DNA of 64,000 bases from Pasteurella sp030783905 (GCA_051122655.1 CP182107.1:1240001-1304000); one strand, 5' to 3'. Shown: positions 41,697 to 51,073, counted from the stretch's first letter. Numbers and translations are program-made. Notes: generated by a model from the letters alone, not told the origin.

Positions 41697-42602
41697 TCAC
41701 CTTGCCTTTTCCCCACCAAACTCATCTAATAAATTTGCTGTTAACTTGCTTAATATGCTGGTCATTAATACAAAGTCCGCATCAAAGCGTTGAGCATAAT
41801 CTTCTTTCAAAATATCATCATTTTTTTCACGGATTTGATCGGCAAATTTCAGGCGTTTTAAACTGCAATCTTCATTTAGTATAAAAGACACATGCTCTTC
41901 CCACGCTAAGGACAACTTGGTGACAAATTTACCGGCATGCAATAGATTCTGAATTTCTTCTGATGCTAAATTCTGCTGTTTACAACGAATAATACCGCTT
42001 TCTTGGCTCCCCGTTAGCTCAGCTTCTTCCAACGGCATCAACCAAGCTGGCGTATGACCTTTATTCAGCCAGTCCGTCATGACTAAACTGGGTTCATTGG
42101 CAAAACTCAATGGCAAGACTGGCAATGAACCTAAAGATTTGCGTAATAACGCCAACGCATCCTCGGCACGTTTGGCAGACGCAGCATCCACATAAATAAG
42201 CTGATTTTCTGTATCGATCCACAAGGTAGTTTGTTGATTTTTGCTAAATGCACGAGGCAACAACATCGAGACCACATCATCTTTTAACGCTTGTTTTTCC
42301 ACTTTCTTTAACTTGCGATTTTCTTTTTGCTCAAGTTGTTCAATGCGTTGCTCTAATTCAGCTTTCACGACATGCGCAGGTAAGATTTTTTCCTCTTTGT
42401 GTGCGACTAATAAAATCTGTTTTCCCACTGAGAAATGTAACATTTCACTGCCACGTAGCGGATTTGTCCAACCAAATTTGCTCATATCTGATTGTTGGCA
42501 GGGATGATATTCACACTGTTGTAATGCACGTTGTAAACTATCTGATGCCCAATCCAAATCTTTTGTTAGGCGATAAATCATGAGGTTTTTAAACCAAACC
42601 AT
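41697..42602 (-). CDS. rdgC: Recombination-associated protein RdgC
   Basis: Ring-shaped DNA-binding protein that limits RecA action. From ATG 42600-42602 it is 301 aa and starts MVWFKNLMIYRLTKDL, the family start, with AAGGA upstream. Later signatures are KEEKILPAHVV, LLPRAFSKNQQTTLWIDTEN, ALLRKSLGSLPVLPLSF and the C-terminal REKNDDILKEDYAQRFDADF. The frame stays open back to 42701, but that piece overlaps proC on the other strand and is not RdgC-like. Confidence 0.94.
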   Translation of the reverse strand: MVWFKNLMIYRLTKDLDWASDSLQRALQQCEYHPCQQSDMSKFGWTNPLRGSEMLHFSVGKQILLVAHKEEKILPAHVVKAELEQRIEQLEQKENRKLKKVEKQALKDDVVSMLLPRAFSKNQQTTLWIDTENQLIYVDAASAKRAEDALALLRKSLGSLPVLPLSFANEPSLVMTDWLNKGHTPAWLMPLEEAELTGSQESGIIRCKQQNLASEEIQNLLHAGKFVTKLSLAWEEHVSFILNEDCSLKRLKFADQIREKNDDILKEDYAQRFDADFVLMTSILSKLTANLLDEFGGEKAR

Positions 42603-42695
42603 AGTTTGTTCCTTCTTTTTTAAGGTAGAATAAGCAACTTGTGTCGCATTGACGACTAAATAATTCGGTATTGTAACGTAGTTCGAGAGAAAAAT

Positions 42696-43523
42696 ATGCA
42701 AGCGAAATCAATTTGCTTTATCGGTGGCGGAAATATGGCACAAGCCATTATTTTTGGATTACTCAAGCAAGGTTATCCCGCTCACCAGATCACCGTCAGC
42801 GATCCTCATGCCGTCAAACGCCAGACCTTCGCTGAAAAAGGCATAAATGTCATAGAGACTAGCGAGACGAATAATCAAACCGCGGTTCAACAATCAGAGG
42901 TGGTATTACTGGCAGTGAAACCCCAATTGATCGCAGAAGTATGCCAACAACTCAGTGCGGTGGATTTTAGCCAAAAATTAGTGATTTCGATTGCCGCGGG
43001 CGTTTCTGTGGCGAAATTGCAATCACGCTTACCCAGCGCAACTCACATTGTACGCGTCATGCCCAATACGCCAGCGTTAGTGTCAGAGGGAATGTCGGGG
43101 TTATTCGCACAGCAAAACGTGGCGCCTGAATACAAACAATTCACACAAGATTTACTCAATGCCGTCGGTAAAACCTGTTGGGTCAGTAACGAAACCGATA
43201 TGCATGCGATTACTGCCGGTTCAGGCAGTAGCCCTGCTTATTTCTTCTTATTGATGGAAGCCATGCAACACGCCTTAAGCAAAATGCATATTGATGAAAA
43301 AACAGCACGTTTATTGGTGCAGCAATCTGCGCTCGGTGCTGCCAAAATGGTAATAGACAATCCAGATTTACCGATTGCCACCTTGCGTGAAAATGTTACC
43401 TCAAAAGGTGGCACGACTGAGGCCGCATTGACTGTCTTTACACAACAGCAATTACACACTACCGTCCAGCAAGCTATGCAAGCTTGTGTCGAACGTTCTC
43501 AACAAATGGAAAAATTGTTTTAA
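42696..43523 (+). CDS. proC: Pyrroline-5-carboxylate reductase
   Basis: Last enzyme of proline synthesis, reducing P5C with NAD(P)H. It is 275 aa. The Rossmann loop is ICFIGGGNMAQAIIFGLL, with LLAVKPQLIAEV and the C-terminal signature TSKGGTTEAALTVF. Its stop overlaps the next gene as TAATG, so it heads a three-gene operon. Confidence 0.95.
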   Translation: MQAKSICFIGGGNMAQAIIFGLLKQGYPAHQITVSDPHAVKRQTFAEKGINVIETSETNNQTAVQQSEVVLLAVKPQLIAEVCQQLSAVDFSQKLVISIAAGVSVAKLQSRLPSATHIVRVMPNTPALVSEGMSGLFAQQNVAPEYKQFTQDLLNAVGKTCWVSNETDMHAITAGSGSSPAYFFLLMEAMQHALSKMHIDEKTARLLVQQSALGAAKMVIDNPDLPIATLRENVTSKGGTTEAALTVFTQQQLHTTVQQAMQACVERSQQMEKLF

Positions 43524-44683
43524 TGAAAATTTCAGCATTTAACTGGCTTGCTTTAAGCTTCTTTGGGTATTTTTGTGCTTATGGCGTGTTCGTGCCGTTC
43601 TTTCCTGTTTGGTTAAAATCACAAGCCTACGGTGAGGAATTGATCGGCTTAGTCATTGCCAGTTCCTATGTGTTTCGCTTTATTGGGGGTATTTTCTTTG
43701 CCAGTTTAGTTAAAAAAGCCTCACAACTCATTTACGCATTACGCTATCTGGCTTGGTCTGGTTTTGCCATTTTACTGACGATGAGTTTTGTGGCAGAAAA
43801 TTTCTGGTTATTGTTCATCGCCATCGGCTTATTTGCGATGGTGAATGCAGGTGGCATTCCCATTAGTGATACCCTCGCTAGCGTTTGGCAACAACAAATT
43901 CAATTAGATTATGGCAAAGCTCGCTTAATCGGATCTTTTGCCTTTGTGGTCGGCGTAGTGGTATTTGGTTATGTGATTGACTTAATTGGTGAACAGAATA
44001 TTGTTTGGATTTTAACCGCACTTTTAGCCCTTTATGCCGTATTACAAATGGCTAAACCGCTCCCCATGCCAGAAGAGCAGCAAAGTGCGGTGGAAAATAC
44101 GATCACATTTAAAGCCTTACTGAAAAATAACACCACCCTGCGTTTAATTATTGCGATTTCTTTAATTCAAGGTTCACATGCCACTTATTATGCGTATAGT
44201 GTGCTGTATTGGAGCAGTTTGGGCATTTCCGTGCAAACCACCAGTTTGCTATGGGGATTAAGTGTGATGGCGGAAATGTTACTGTTTTTCTTTTCCACCA
44301 AACTCTTCCGCACTTGGAAAGTCAGTGCTTTGTTCTATCTCTCCGCGATTGCAACTGTCATCCGTTGGGCGGCATTAAGTGTCGCCACAGATGTTTGGTC
44401 TTTGACCTTAATTCAAACTTTGCATAGTTTGACTTACGCGGTCAGTCATTATGCCATTATTCGTTATTTCACCACACAACCGATTAGCCATATTGCCAAA
44501 TTGCAAGGACTGTATAATGGTATTTCAGGCTGTGCTGCGGTCGCGTTATTAACGGCGTTATCGGGTTGGTTGTACCCCGTTTCCCCTTCAATGACATTTC
44601 TTGTGATGATGGGGATTGCGGCCTTAGCCTTGGTTGTGATTCCTCGTAAAGTGGATGCCTTCTTACTTAAACGGTGTGAATAA
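43523..44683 (+). CDS. MFS transporter, HcaT/PPP family
   Basis: A 386-aa major facilitator protein with about twelve hydrophobic helices, related to the 3-phenylpropionic acid transporter family (HcaT/YfiS-like). It begins MKISAFNWLALSFFGYFCAY at the ATG inside the proC stop; an extension to 43484 lies within proC and is not real. Substrate unknown; no catabolic genes are adjacent. It is overlapped by xerD in the same TAATG manner. Confidence 0.85.
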   Translation: MKISAFNWLALSFFGYFCAYGVFVPFFPVWLKSQAYGEELIGLVIASSYVFRFIGGIFFASLVKKASQLIYALRYLAWSGFAILLTMSFVAENFWLLFIAIGLFAMVNAGGIPISDTLASVWQQQIQLDYGKARLIGSFAFVVGVVVFGYVIDLIGEQNIVWILTALLALYAVLQMAKPLPMPEEQQSAVENTITFKALLKNNTTLRLIIAISLIQGSHATYYAYSVLYWSSLGISVQTTSLLWGLSVMAEMLLFFFSTKLFRTWKVSALFYLSAIATVIRWAALSVATDVWSLTLIQTLHSLTYAVSHYAIIRYFTTQPISHIAKLQGLYNGISGCAAVALLTALSGWLYPVSPSMTFLVMMGIAALALVVIPRKVDAFLLKRCE

Positions 44684-45588
44684 TGAAAGAGAGTGCGTTA
44701 ATCGAATTATTTTTAAATGAAGTGTGGATTGAACATCATTTATCACAAAATACAGTGCAATCCTATCGTTTAGATTTAACCGCACTGTTACAATGGTTAG
44801 ACAAGCAAAGTAAAGAAAAGCCCTTAACATTACTGAATTTAGATGCAGTGGATTTACAAACTTTTTTAGGTGAACGCCTCCAAAAAGGCTATAAAGCCAC
44901 TAGCACCGCCCGCTTACTGAGTGCCATTCGTAAACTGTTCCATTATTTATACCGAGAAAAATACCGCACCGATGATCCGAGTGCGGTATTAAGCTCGCCT
45001 AAATTACCTCATCGTTTACCCAAATATTTAACCGAACAACAAGTGACTGACTTACTGAATGCACCTAATGTCGATGAGCCATTAGAGCTACGCGATAAAG
45101 CAATGATGGAATTACTCTATGCTACAGGCTTGCGAGTGACGGAATTGGTTTCTTTAACGCTAGAAAATATCGACATTCAGCAAGGTATTGTGCGGGTTAT
45201 CGGGAAAGGTGATAAAGAACGCATTGTGCCCATTGGTGAGGAAGCAACTTATTGGATTCAACAATTTGTGTTATATGCTCGCTCAGTCTTATTAAATGGG
45301 CAAAGCAGTGATGTGGTATTTCCGAGTAAGCGAGCACTGCAAATGACTCGTCAAACCTTTTGGCATCGTATTAAACATTATGCCCTGATTGCACAGATTG
45401 ATGCGGACAGTCTCTCCCCCCATGTACTACGCCACGCCTTTGCTACCCATTTAGTGAATCACGGTGCAGATTTGCGTGTGGTGCAGATGTTACTCGGGCA
45501 CAGTGATTTATCTACCACACAAATTTATACCCATGTTGCGAAAGAGCGTCTAAAACATTTGCACGCACGTTATCATCCTAGAGGCTAA
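44683..45588 (+). CDS. xerD: Site-specific tyrosine recombinase XerD
   Basis: With XerC resolves chromosome dimers at dif under FtsK. It is 301 aa. All catalytic residues can be placed: Arg151, Lys175, His247, Arg250, His273 and Tyr282 (motifs ATGLRVTEL, SPHVLRHAFATH, LLGHSDLSTTQIYTHV). The N-terminal SAM-like domain (NTVQSYRLDLTALLQWL) is normal. Third in the proC-MFS-xerD operon, a linkage also known in Haemophilus. XerD and not XerC by overall sequence and its short, His-rich C-terminus. Confidence 0.94.
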   Translation: MKESALIELFLNEVWIEHHLSQNTVQSYRLDLTALLQWLDKQSKEKPLTLLNLDAVDLQTFLGERLQKGYKATSTARLLSAIRKLFHYLYREKYRTDDPSAVLSSPKLPHRLPKYLTEQQVTDLLNAPNVDEPLELRDKAMMELLYATGLRVTELVSLTLENIDIQQGIVRVIGKGDKERIVPIGEEATYWIQQFVLYARSVLLNGQSSDVVFPSKRALQMTRQTFWHRIKHYALIAQIDADSLSPHVLRHAFATHLVNHGADLRVVQMLLGHSDLSTTQIYTHVAKERLKHLHARYHPRG

Positions 45589-45598
45589 TCCGCACCAT

Positions 45599-45627
45599 AA
45601 AAAAACTGCACCTCAAGGTGCAGTTTT
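45599..45627. terminator. Bidirectional terminator between xerD and the hibernation factor
   Basis: AAAACTGCACC/GGTGCAGTTTT stem with loop TCAA, A and T runs on both sides. Confidence 0.87.
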
Positions 45628-45644
45628 AACAGTTGATAGAATAA

Positions 45645-45962
45645 TTAAAACGAATCTTTTAAACGTTCATCAGCACGGCGTGCTTCACCTTTATGTTGTA
45701 ATTTGTTCAACTGACGTTCTAATTTTTCTTCTACTTCGTTGACCGCCTTATACATATCGTCTGACTCAGCTTTTGCAAACAAGTCTCCAAGTGGGGTACC
45801 AATCGATGCTTCAACCGAAAAACCTTTCGGAATTTTGTTTAAAATAAAGTGGGGATTGATTAATTGAGTTTGCCATTTACCTAATTTAGCAAGTCTATCT
45901 TCGACGTGAGCACGGATTGCAGGGGTGATTTCCATTTGTTTGCTTGTGATATTTAGAGTCAT
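45645..45962 (-). CDS. raiA: Ribosome hibernation/inactivation factor (RaiA/HPF family)
   Basis: Small protein that sits in the decoding centre of resting 70S ribosomes. It is 105 aa with the family beta-alpha-beta-beta-beta-alpha fold: NITSKQMEITPAIRAHVEDRL at the start, and DDMYKAVNEVEEKLERQL as the second helix. The short C-terminal tail (HKGEARRADERLKDSF) resembles YfiA/RaiA more than the bare HPF form, so I lean to RaiA, but the two are hard to separate. Confidence 0.87.
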   Translation of the reverse strand: MTLNITSKQMEITPAIRAHVEDRLAKLGKWQTQLINPHFILNKIPKGFSVEASIGTPLGDLFAKAESDDMYKAVNEVEEKLERQLNKLQHKGEARRADERLKDSF

Positions 45963-46207
45963 AGCATTTACCTCTCTGTTGAAATGGGGACTTTTTTGTC
46001 CTTTGTTATTAATAATCCTTAACTACAACATAGTCGCCTTACACTCAGTTTTCAAGTCTTTTTACCGATTTTTTGGTGAAAAATTAAAAAGTATGATCTA
46101 AGTAGAAAAATTATTATTTAGTGCTGGATTATTCATTCAGAGTTGATATGATTGAGGGGATTTTATTGCCTCCCCCTCTTATCACTTTATGCTTATATTT
46201 CAATAAA

Positions 46208-47581
46208 TTAAGCATTTTCATCTGCATCCGAGAGATCGGATTTCAAACGCGTAAAATACGCTGTTGTTTCCTCAACAATCACATGACGTAAACCAATTAA
46301 CGCCACTAAGTTTGGTAATGCCATTAAACCATTCACAATGTCAGCAAGAATCCAAATCACATCTAAATGAATAAATGCACCACATCCCACTAACACAATA
46401 AAGACAAAGCGGTAGGCTTTAAGCTTGCTTGTTCCTACAAGATACACAAAGCAACGTTCCCCATAATAGCACCAGCCTAAAATAGTGGTAAATGCAAAGA
46501 ACAATAATCCAACTGTCACAATGGTACCACCTAAATGGGAACCTAATCCGGTTGAAAACGCATGGTTCGTTAATGCCGCACCAGCCATCTCTGTCGATTG
46601 CCATGCCCCCGTGATCACTAACACAATGCCGGTCATTGAACACACTACAATCGTGTCTAAAAATGTCCCCGTCATTGAAATCAAGCCTTGTCTTACGGGT
46701 TCTTTAGTTTGCGCGGCCGCTGCCGCAATAGGTGCACTCCCTAAGCCTGATTCATTGGAGAAAATACCACGCGCCACACCGGACTGAATGGCTTTCATGA
46801 CGGTATAACCTAACGCCCCCCCTAACGCAGCCGTTGGATTAAAGGCACTATAAATAATCAGTTCAATCGCTTGTGGCACAATTTTCCAATTGATCGCTAA
46901 AATAATCAGCGAAGTCATCACATAAAGGACGGCCATAAAAGGCACCACATAAGAAGATACAATCGCGATACGTCTTACGCCACCGAGAATGATCAGTGCG
47001 ACTAACGCGGTAATAATGGACGCAGTTAATGGAATCGGCACGCTAAACGTATCTTGCATCGCATGAGTAATGGCATTAATTTGTGGGAAGGTTCCGATAC
47101 CAAAAAATGCCACTAAAATACCAAATAAGGCGAAGAGTTTCGCTAACCATGTGATACCGAGTCCACGCTCAATGTAGTACATTGGGCCACCCGCCATAAA
47201 ACCTTGTTTATCGCGAACACGGTATTTCACCGCTAACAAACATTCTGCATATTTTGTCGCCATTCCCAATAAAGCAACGATCCACATCCAAAAAATGGCG
47301 CCAGGTCCCCCAGCTTGGACTGCGGTAGCAACACCGACAATATTCCCGGTCCCAATGGTTGCGGCTAATGCAGTACAAAGTGCCGCAAAAGATGACACAT
47401 CACCTTTTTTACCTGTTCCTTTTTCTTTTCTAAAAAGATAAGACAATGCACGAGGCAACTGAATAAATTGGATAAAACCTAAACGGAAGGTTAAATAAAG
47501 CCCTGTACCAGAAAGGAGAATAAGTAAGGGCGGTCCCCAAATAAAACTATTAATTGAAGATAACGTTGATTCTAGTGACAT
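46208..47581 (-). CDS. Sodium:alanine/glycine symporter (AGCS family)
   Basis: Inner-membrane amino-acid:Na+ symporter. From ATG 47581 (MSLESTLSSINSF) it is 457 aa; this start follows AGGA by about eight bases, and an upstream in-frame start at 47605 does not. Family marks are AALCTALAATIGTGNIVGVA, GGPGAIFWMWIVALLGMATKYAE and ESGLGSAPIAAAAAQT. A tandem glycine riboswitch lies directly upstream, which makes glycine (with alanine) the likely substrate. Confidence 0.92.
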   Translation of the reverse strand: MSLESTLSSINSFIWGPPLLILLSGTGLYLTFRLGFIQFIQLPRALSYLFRKEKGTGKKGDVSSFAALCTALAATIGTGNIVGVATAVQAGGPGAIFWMWIVALLGMATKYAECLLAVKYRVRDKQGFMAGGPMYYIERGLGITWLAKLFALFGILVAFFGIGTFPQINAITHAMQDTFSVPIPLTASIITALVALIILGGVRRIAIVSSYVVPFMAVLYVMTSLIILAINWKIVPQAIELIIYSAFNPTAALGGALGYTVMKAIQSGVARGIFSNESGLGSAPIAAAAAQTKEPVRQGLISMTGTFLDTIVVCSMTGIVLVITGAWQSTEMAGAALTNHAFSTGLGSHLGGTIVTVGLLFFAFTTILGWCYYGERCFVYLVGTSKLKAYRFVFIVLVGCGAFIHLDVIWILADIVNGLMALPNLVALIGLRHVIVEETTAYFTRLKSDLSDADENA

Positions 47582-47655
47582 GAAAAGATCCTCGTAAAAA
47601 ATCATACATTACAAGGAGGCAAAAGGATTTTGCGGAAGAGTTAAAAAAGAAAAGC

Positions 47656-47699
47656 ACACCTGTACTCAGGCATGTTAAACATCAAACCGAATATCTTGT
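47656..47699 (-). promoter_or_regulatory. Expression-platform hairpin of the glycine riboswitch
   Basis: Between the second aptamer and the symporter gene, a short hairpin around CCTG-AGTA-CAGG (47656-47675, extended by G.T pairs) is followed on minus by a T-rich run. It is the likely terminator switched by the aptamers, but the stem is modest. Confidence 0.5.
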
Positions 47700-47893
47700 T
47701 GCCCCTGTCCTTTTGCCTGAGCGTTTGAAAAAACGGAAAAATTAACCGCTCTTTTTGCGCCTTCGGCGGCCGTTTTATTCTTTTAATAACGGCTCTCTCC
47801 AAGGGTTCGTCCAGTAACAGTCCCTGCTTATTATCAGCGCCTGAAAGATTTTACCTCGTCGGCGTAGGGTCAATTCCCTACTCTCCAGCTACC
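47700..47893 (-). promoter_or_regulatory. Tandem glycine riboswitch
   Basis: On minus, two aptamers in series. The first starts GGAGAG (47881-47886), continues CGCCGACGAGGTAAAA and CAGGCGC, and ends GCAGGGACTG. The second starts GGAGAGAGCC (47791-47800), has CGCCGAAGG, then CTCAGGCAAAAGGACAGG (47703-47720). These are the conserved gcvT-element blocks, twice. It stands in front of the AGCS symporter and should tie glycine uptake to intracellular glycine. A near-match to the uptake signal (47745-47754, one mismatch) lies inside the second aptamer's variable stem. Confidence 0.93.
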
Positions 47894-47993
47894 TTCATCC
47901 GAACTTACTTTTCTTGAATTAATCAAAAAAGTACCGCAAATTTTAGCAGATAAATTGTAAAAAACAAGAAAGTGACAAACATGATATAAAAGA

Positions 47994-48019
47994 AAAAAGT
48001 AGGCATTTACCTACTTTTT
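47994..48019. terminator. Terminator after the GNAT gene
   Basis: AAAAAGTAGG/CCTACTTTTT stem with a 6-base loop, immediately after the GNAT stop (minus) and usable from both sides. Confidence 0.82.
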
Positions 48020-48023
48020 CAGT

Positions 48024-48293
48024 TTATTTGCGCTGATCTCGTTGCCATTTCAAGGCAATATAACTACAGCTTGGAATCAAATTTAATTGGTTATAGTGCA
48101 CAAAATCAGATAATGCTTGGTAAAGCTTATCCGCAATACCTTGCCCTCTTAGGGTTTCTGATACATAAGTATGGTTGGCATTAATCGTCTTTTCATCCAC
48201 AAAATAATAAGTCAATTCTGCGACCTTGTTGCCCGTTTGGTCTAAACAAAAAAAGACACCTTGTTGTTGAGTTTGTTGGTGTTGAATATCCAT
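48024..48293 (-). CDS. GNAT-family acetyltransferase (YjdJ-like)
   Basis: An 89-aa minimal GCN5-like N-acetyltransferase. The acetyl-CoA loop is VSETLRGQGIADKLYQALSD, the rest is a small beta-sheet (GNKVAELTYYF, NANHTYV) and the C-terminus CSYIALKWQRD matches the YjdJ/YidJ type. The start at ATG 48293 overlaps the yacG stop (TAATG), so it is coupled to yacG. The target is unknown. Confidence 0.83.
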   Translation of the reverse strand: MDIQHQQTQQQGVFFCLDQTGNKVAELTYYFVDEKTINANHTYVSETLRGQGIADKLYQALSDFVHYNQLNLIPSCSYIALKWQRDQRK

Positions 48294-48496
48294 TAATGCA
48301 TTCTCCAATCTTCTTGCTCTTCATTCATGGCAAAATCTGCACTGCCACAAGGAATCGCCTTTTCTTCTGCCGCCCATTCACCTAAATCAATTAACTGACA
48401 ACGTTTGCAACAAAAAGGACGGTATGGGCTTTTTTCTGACCATTCCACCTGTTTTTGGCAAATCGGACAAGGCACACTGAAAATATCATCTGACAT
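48293..48496 (-). CDS. yacG: DNA gyrase inhibitor YacG
   Basis: Small zinc protein that binds GyrB and blocks DNA binding by gyrase. It is 67 aa. The four zinc cysteines are CPIC and, after about 15 residues, CKRC (with one more Cys next to it), followed by QLIDLGEWA, the family signature. It lies 10 bases after coaE, the normal coaE-yacG order. Confidence 0.93.
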   Translation of the reverse strand: MSDDIFSVPCPICQKQVEWSEKSPYRPFCCKRCQLIDLGEWAAEEKAIPCGSADFAMNEEQEDWRMH

Positions 48497-48506
48497 ACAT
48501 TTCTCA

Positions 48507-49127
48507 TTACACGCTTTGTGCGTGGGCTAACTGTAAATATTGCTGATGTAATTCTAGCACCTTTTGTTTTAAAACAGGTAAATTTACCGTTAAATCTGCA
48601 TCATTATGAATGACATCGTCCGCAAATTGTAATCGTGTTTGCCGATCAACCTGTGATGCCATAATATTTTGAATCAACTCAAGCTGATTACTATCTCGTT
48701 GCATCGCACGCTGGATCTGGGTTTCAGGTGTCACATCCACAACTAAAATACGTTGACACAAAGAGGTTAAGTGATTTTCAATTAATAAGGGCACAACCCA
48801 TAACACATACGGCGAAGTTTGCCTATCTAATTGGCGCAACATCTCTGCGCGAATAGCGGGATGGAGTAACTGATTCAGCCATATTTTATCTTCAGCATGA
48901 TGAAAAATACGTTCGCGTAATTTAGCACGGTTAAGCTCACCGTTTTCAGATAAAATTTGCTCACCAAAATGATCGACAATTTTTGCAAGCAATAGCGTCC
49001 CTTTTTTAACGATATCTCTTGCCACCACATCCGCATCAATAACAGGTACACCAAGTGCCATAAACAAATTGGCAATCGTACTTTTACCACTGCCGATCCC
49101 ACCTGTCAGCCCAACAATATAGGTCAT
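48507..49127 (-). CDS. coaE: Dephospho-CoA kinase
   Basis: Phosphorylates dephospho-CoA to CoA, the last step of CoA synthesis. It is 206 aa. The P-loop is GLTGGIGSGKST at about 7-17, followed by DADVVARDIV and the lid region LDRQTSPYVLWVVPLL. It continues the pil operon: pilD ends 15 bases before its start. Confidence 0.96.
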   Translation of the reverse strand: MTYIVGLTGGIGSGKSTIANLFMALGVPVIDADVVARDIVKKGTLLLAKIVDHFGEQILSENGELNRAKLRERIFHHAEDKIWLNQLLHPAIRAEMLRQLDRQTSPYVLWVVPLLIENHLTSLCQRILVVDVTPETQIQRAMQRDSNQLELIQNIMASQVDRQTRLQFADDVIHNDADLTVNLPVLKQKVLELHQQYLQLAHAQSV

Positions 49128-49142
49128 TACTTTCCCTTTTTA

Positions 49143-49865
49143 TCACTGCCAAAACCATGCCATCATACGTGGACTGGACCAATTAGGCAAGATGACACAA
49201 CATGCACCGAGTATCAGGAAAGGGGCAAAAGGCAATTGCTGACAGTGTATCCCTTTTATTCTTAAATAAAGCACATACATCAATCCACTTAGGCAGGCGA
49301 TAAATAGCCACAAAGGTAACCAAACGGAATGCGACAGGCTACCTAAACCAAGCATCAACCAACAATCCCCCATACCCAGGGCTTCTTTACCATATACTCT
49401 TTTACTAAGGTAATAAAGGCAATAAAAAACCAAACATCCTACTAACGCGCTTTGGAGACTTTGTGCCAAATCAACTGGACTCACTTCAAAATATGCCGCA
49501 CTAAGCCCGATCAAGAAAAGACCATAACATAGCTGCAGCGGGATCAGTTGATATCGCCAATCAATGTACGCGATACAACTCGCAATGGATAAATAACAGG
49601 CGACGAATAATCCTTGATTCGTATGATCAAATAGCCAATCAATACCGATAAATAAGCCAGAAAACCCAATAAAAAATACCCAATGGGGGGCACAATGTAA
49701 ACGCGGCAACGTGCATTTTTCTGCATTGAAATCAGGGAGGTGGTGATCAAATAATGCCTGATACGAGAAATAAACCTCTTGCGCAACCCAATCACGAAAA
49801 TGCGAAAGATAATAGCGACACCCTAAGCCGACCAGCCCACCCGCGATGACGACAAACAGTATCAT
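49143..49865 (-). CDS. pilD: Prepilin peptidase PilD
   Basis: Inner-membrane aspartyl protease that cleaves the leader of type IV prepilins, needed for ptfA processing and for DNA uptake. It is 240 aa with about seven membrane helices. The catalytic aspartates are in AYIDWRYQLIP and in the GxGD motif ALGMGDCWLMLGLG. The N-terminal CxxC pairs that bind zinc in the N-methylase region of many PilD proteins are not present as such. ATGA overlap with pilC. Confidence 0.9.
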   Translation of the reverse strand: MILFVVIAGGLVGLGCRYYLSHFRDWVAQEVYFSYQALFDHHLPDFNAEKCTLPRLHCAPHWVFFIGFSGLFIGIDWLFDHTNQGLFVACYLSIASCIAYIDWRYQLIPLQLCYGLFLIGLSAAYFEVSPVDLAQSLQSALVGCLVFYCLYYLSKRVYGKEALGMGDCWLMLGLGSLSHSVWLPLWLFIACLSGLMYVLYLRIKGIHCQQLPFAPFLILGACCVILPNWSSPRMMAWFWQ

Positions 49866-51073
49866 GATACGAGTGTCCCCATATTAAACATCGGCAAATA
49901 CATCCCCAACAAAATGACCCCAATGATTGTACCAATCACTAACATCAGGAGGGGTTCTAATAATTGTGAGAGTAAGTCGATCTGATGTTCTAACTTTTGT
50001 TGGTAACTGTCCGCAATATACTCTAACATTTCACTCAATCTGCCCGTCTGCTCCCCAACCTGTAACATCTGTTGCGCCATATCAGGGAATAAGGTGGATC
50101 CAATTACCTCAGAAAAGGCATAACCTTGAGTAATCCCAATCAGCATCTGCTCTACCTCACGTGCAAGATTTCTCTCTGTCAGGGATGAGTAAACTCGACC
50201 ATTTTGCGTCGGTAAAAAAGTTTGTAGTGCTTGTTGTAAAGGTATACCTGAACGGAGCATAAGATGTAAATGACGACAAAAATGAATAAGTTCGGCATAG
50301 TGTGTCATTTGCCTCAACCTTGGCATGCAATAAATCAGATGTTGTTTTAGTCGGTATACCCAGGGTCGAGATTTGGCATAAAACTTTAAGAAAATGAAGA
50401 TAAAGATGACAAGTAGAATCAATTGCACAGCATAATGCCGTAATCCTACCGATAAGTTAAAGAGTAGTGCGGTAAAGGTAGGTAAAGATTGATGCGCGTA
50501 AATCTCTGCAAATTGTGGCACGATAAACAGTAAGAGTAGTGAGGTGAGTATCAAGGTCACAGTCAAAACGATCACAGGATAAAATAACATTTTCTGTACT
50601 TTACGCCGCAGTGCCAGTGTGTGTTGACGTTGCGCCGCTAATTGCGCACAAACAAACGGTAACTTGCCAGTGGATTCACCAACAGAAATCAATTGGTATT
50701 CTTGTTTGGTTAAATAACGTTCTTGCTTTGCTAACGCAGTCGAAAAGGGAAACCCACTTTCTATCGCGGTTAATAACTGACGTAACCAGTGAGTTAACTC
50801 AATATTCATACAATTTTGCTGTAATAAATCTAAACTTTCTTTAAGGGGAATCGCAGCTTGTAACAGCATCGCCAATTGCGTGAATAGCTCACAAATATCG
50901 ACATATTGAGGGGTAGTTGACAGTTGCCAATTTTGTTGTAAATGCAGTCGATGAAAGCCTTTAAGCAATAAAGATTGTCGGGCGATGGCTTTGTTTTCCG
51001 CAATAATGATCCCTTTTTGCACTTGCTGTAATCGGTTTATGCCTTTCCAGCGAAACATTTTTAATTTCTTCAT
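49862..51073 (-). CDS. pilC: Type IV pilus inner-membrane platform PilC
   Basis: Polytopic GspF/PilC protein that couples the assembly ATPase to pilin in the membrane. It is 403 aa with two GspF repeats (LFTQLAMLLQAAIPLKESLD and LIHFCRHLHLMLRSGIPLQQ) and three membrane helices (about 165-190, 215-235, 375-398). Overlaps pilB by 4 bases (ATGA) and pilD likewise. Corresponds to PilC of Haemophilus, required for transformation. Confidence 0.92.
   Translation of the reverse strand: MKKLKMFRWKGINRLQQVQKGIIIAENKAIARQSLLLKGFHRLHLQQNWQLSTTPQYVDICELFTQLAMLLQAAIPLKESLDLLQQNCMNIELTHWLRQLLTAIESGFPFSTALAKQERYLTKQEYQLISVGESTGKLPFVCAQLAAQRQHTLALRRKVQKMLFYPVIVLTVTLILTSLLLLFIVPQFAEIYAHQSLPTFTALLFNLSVGLRHYAVQLILLVIFIFIFLKFYAKSRPWVYRLKQHLIYCMPRLRQMTHYAELIHFCRHLHLMLRSGIPLQQALQTFLPTQNGRVYSSLTERNLAREVEQMLIGITQGYAFSEVIGSTLFPDMAQQMLQVGEQTGRLSEMLEYIADSYQQKLEHQIDLLSQLLEPLLMLVIGTIIGVILLGMYLPMFNMGTLVS

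Noticed and set aside
42603..42701. N-terminal extension of rdgC
   Set aside because: Overlaps the proC start on the opposite strand; the family start MVWFKNL with AAGGA is at 42602.
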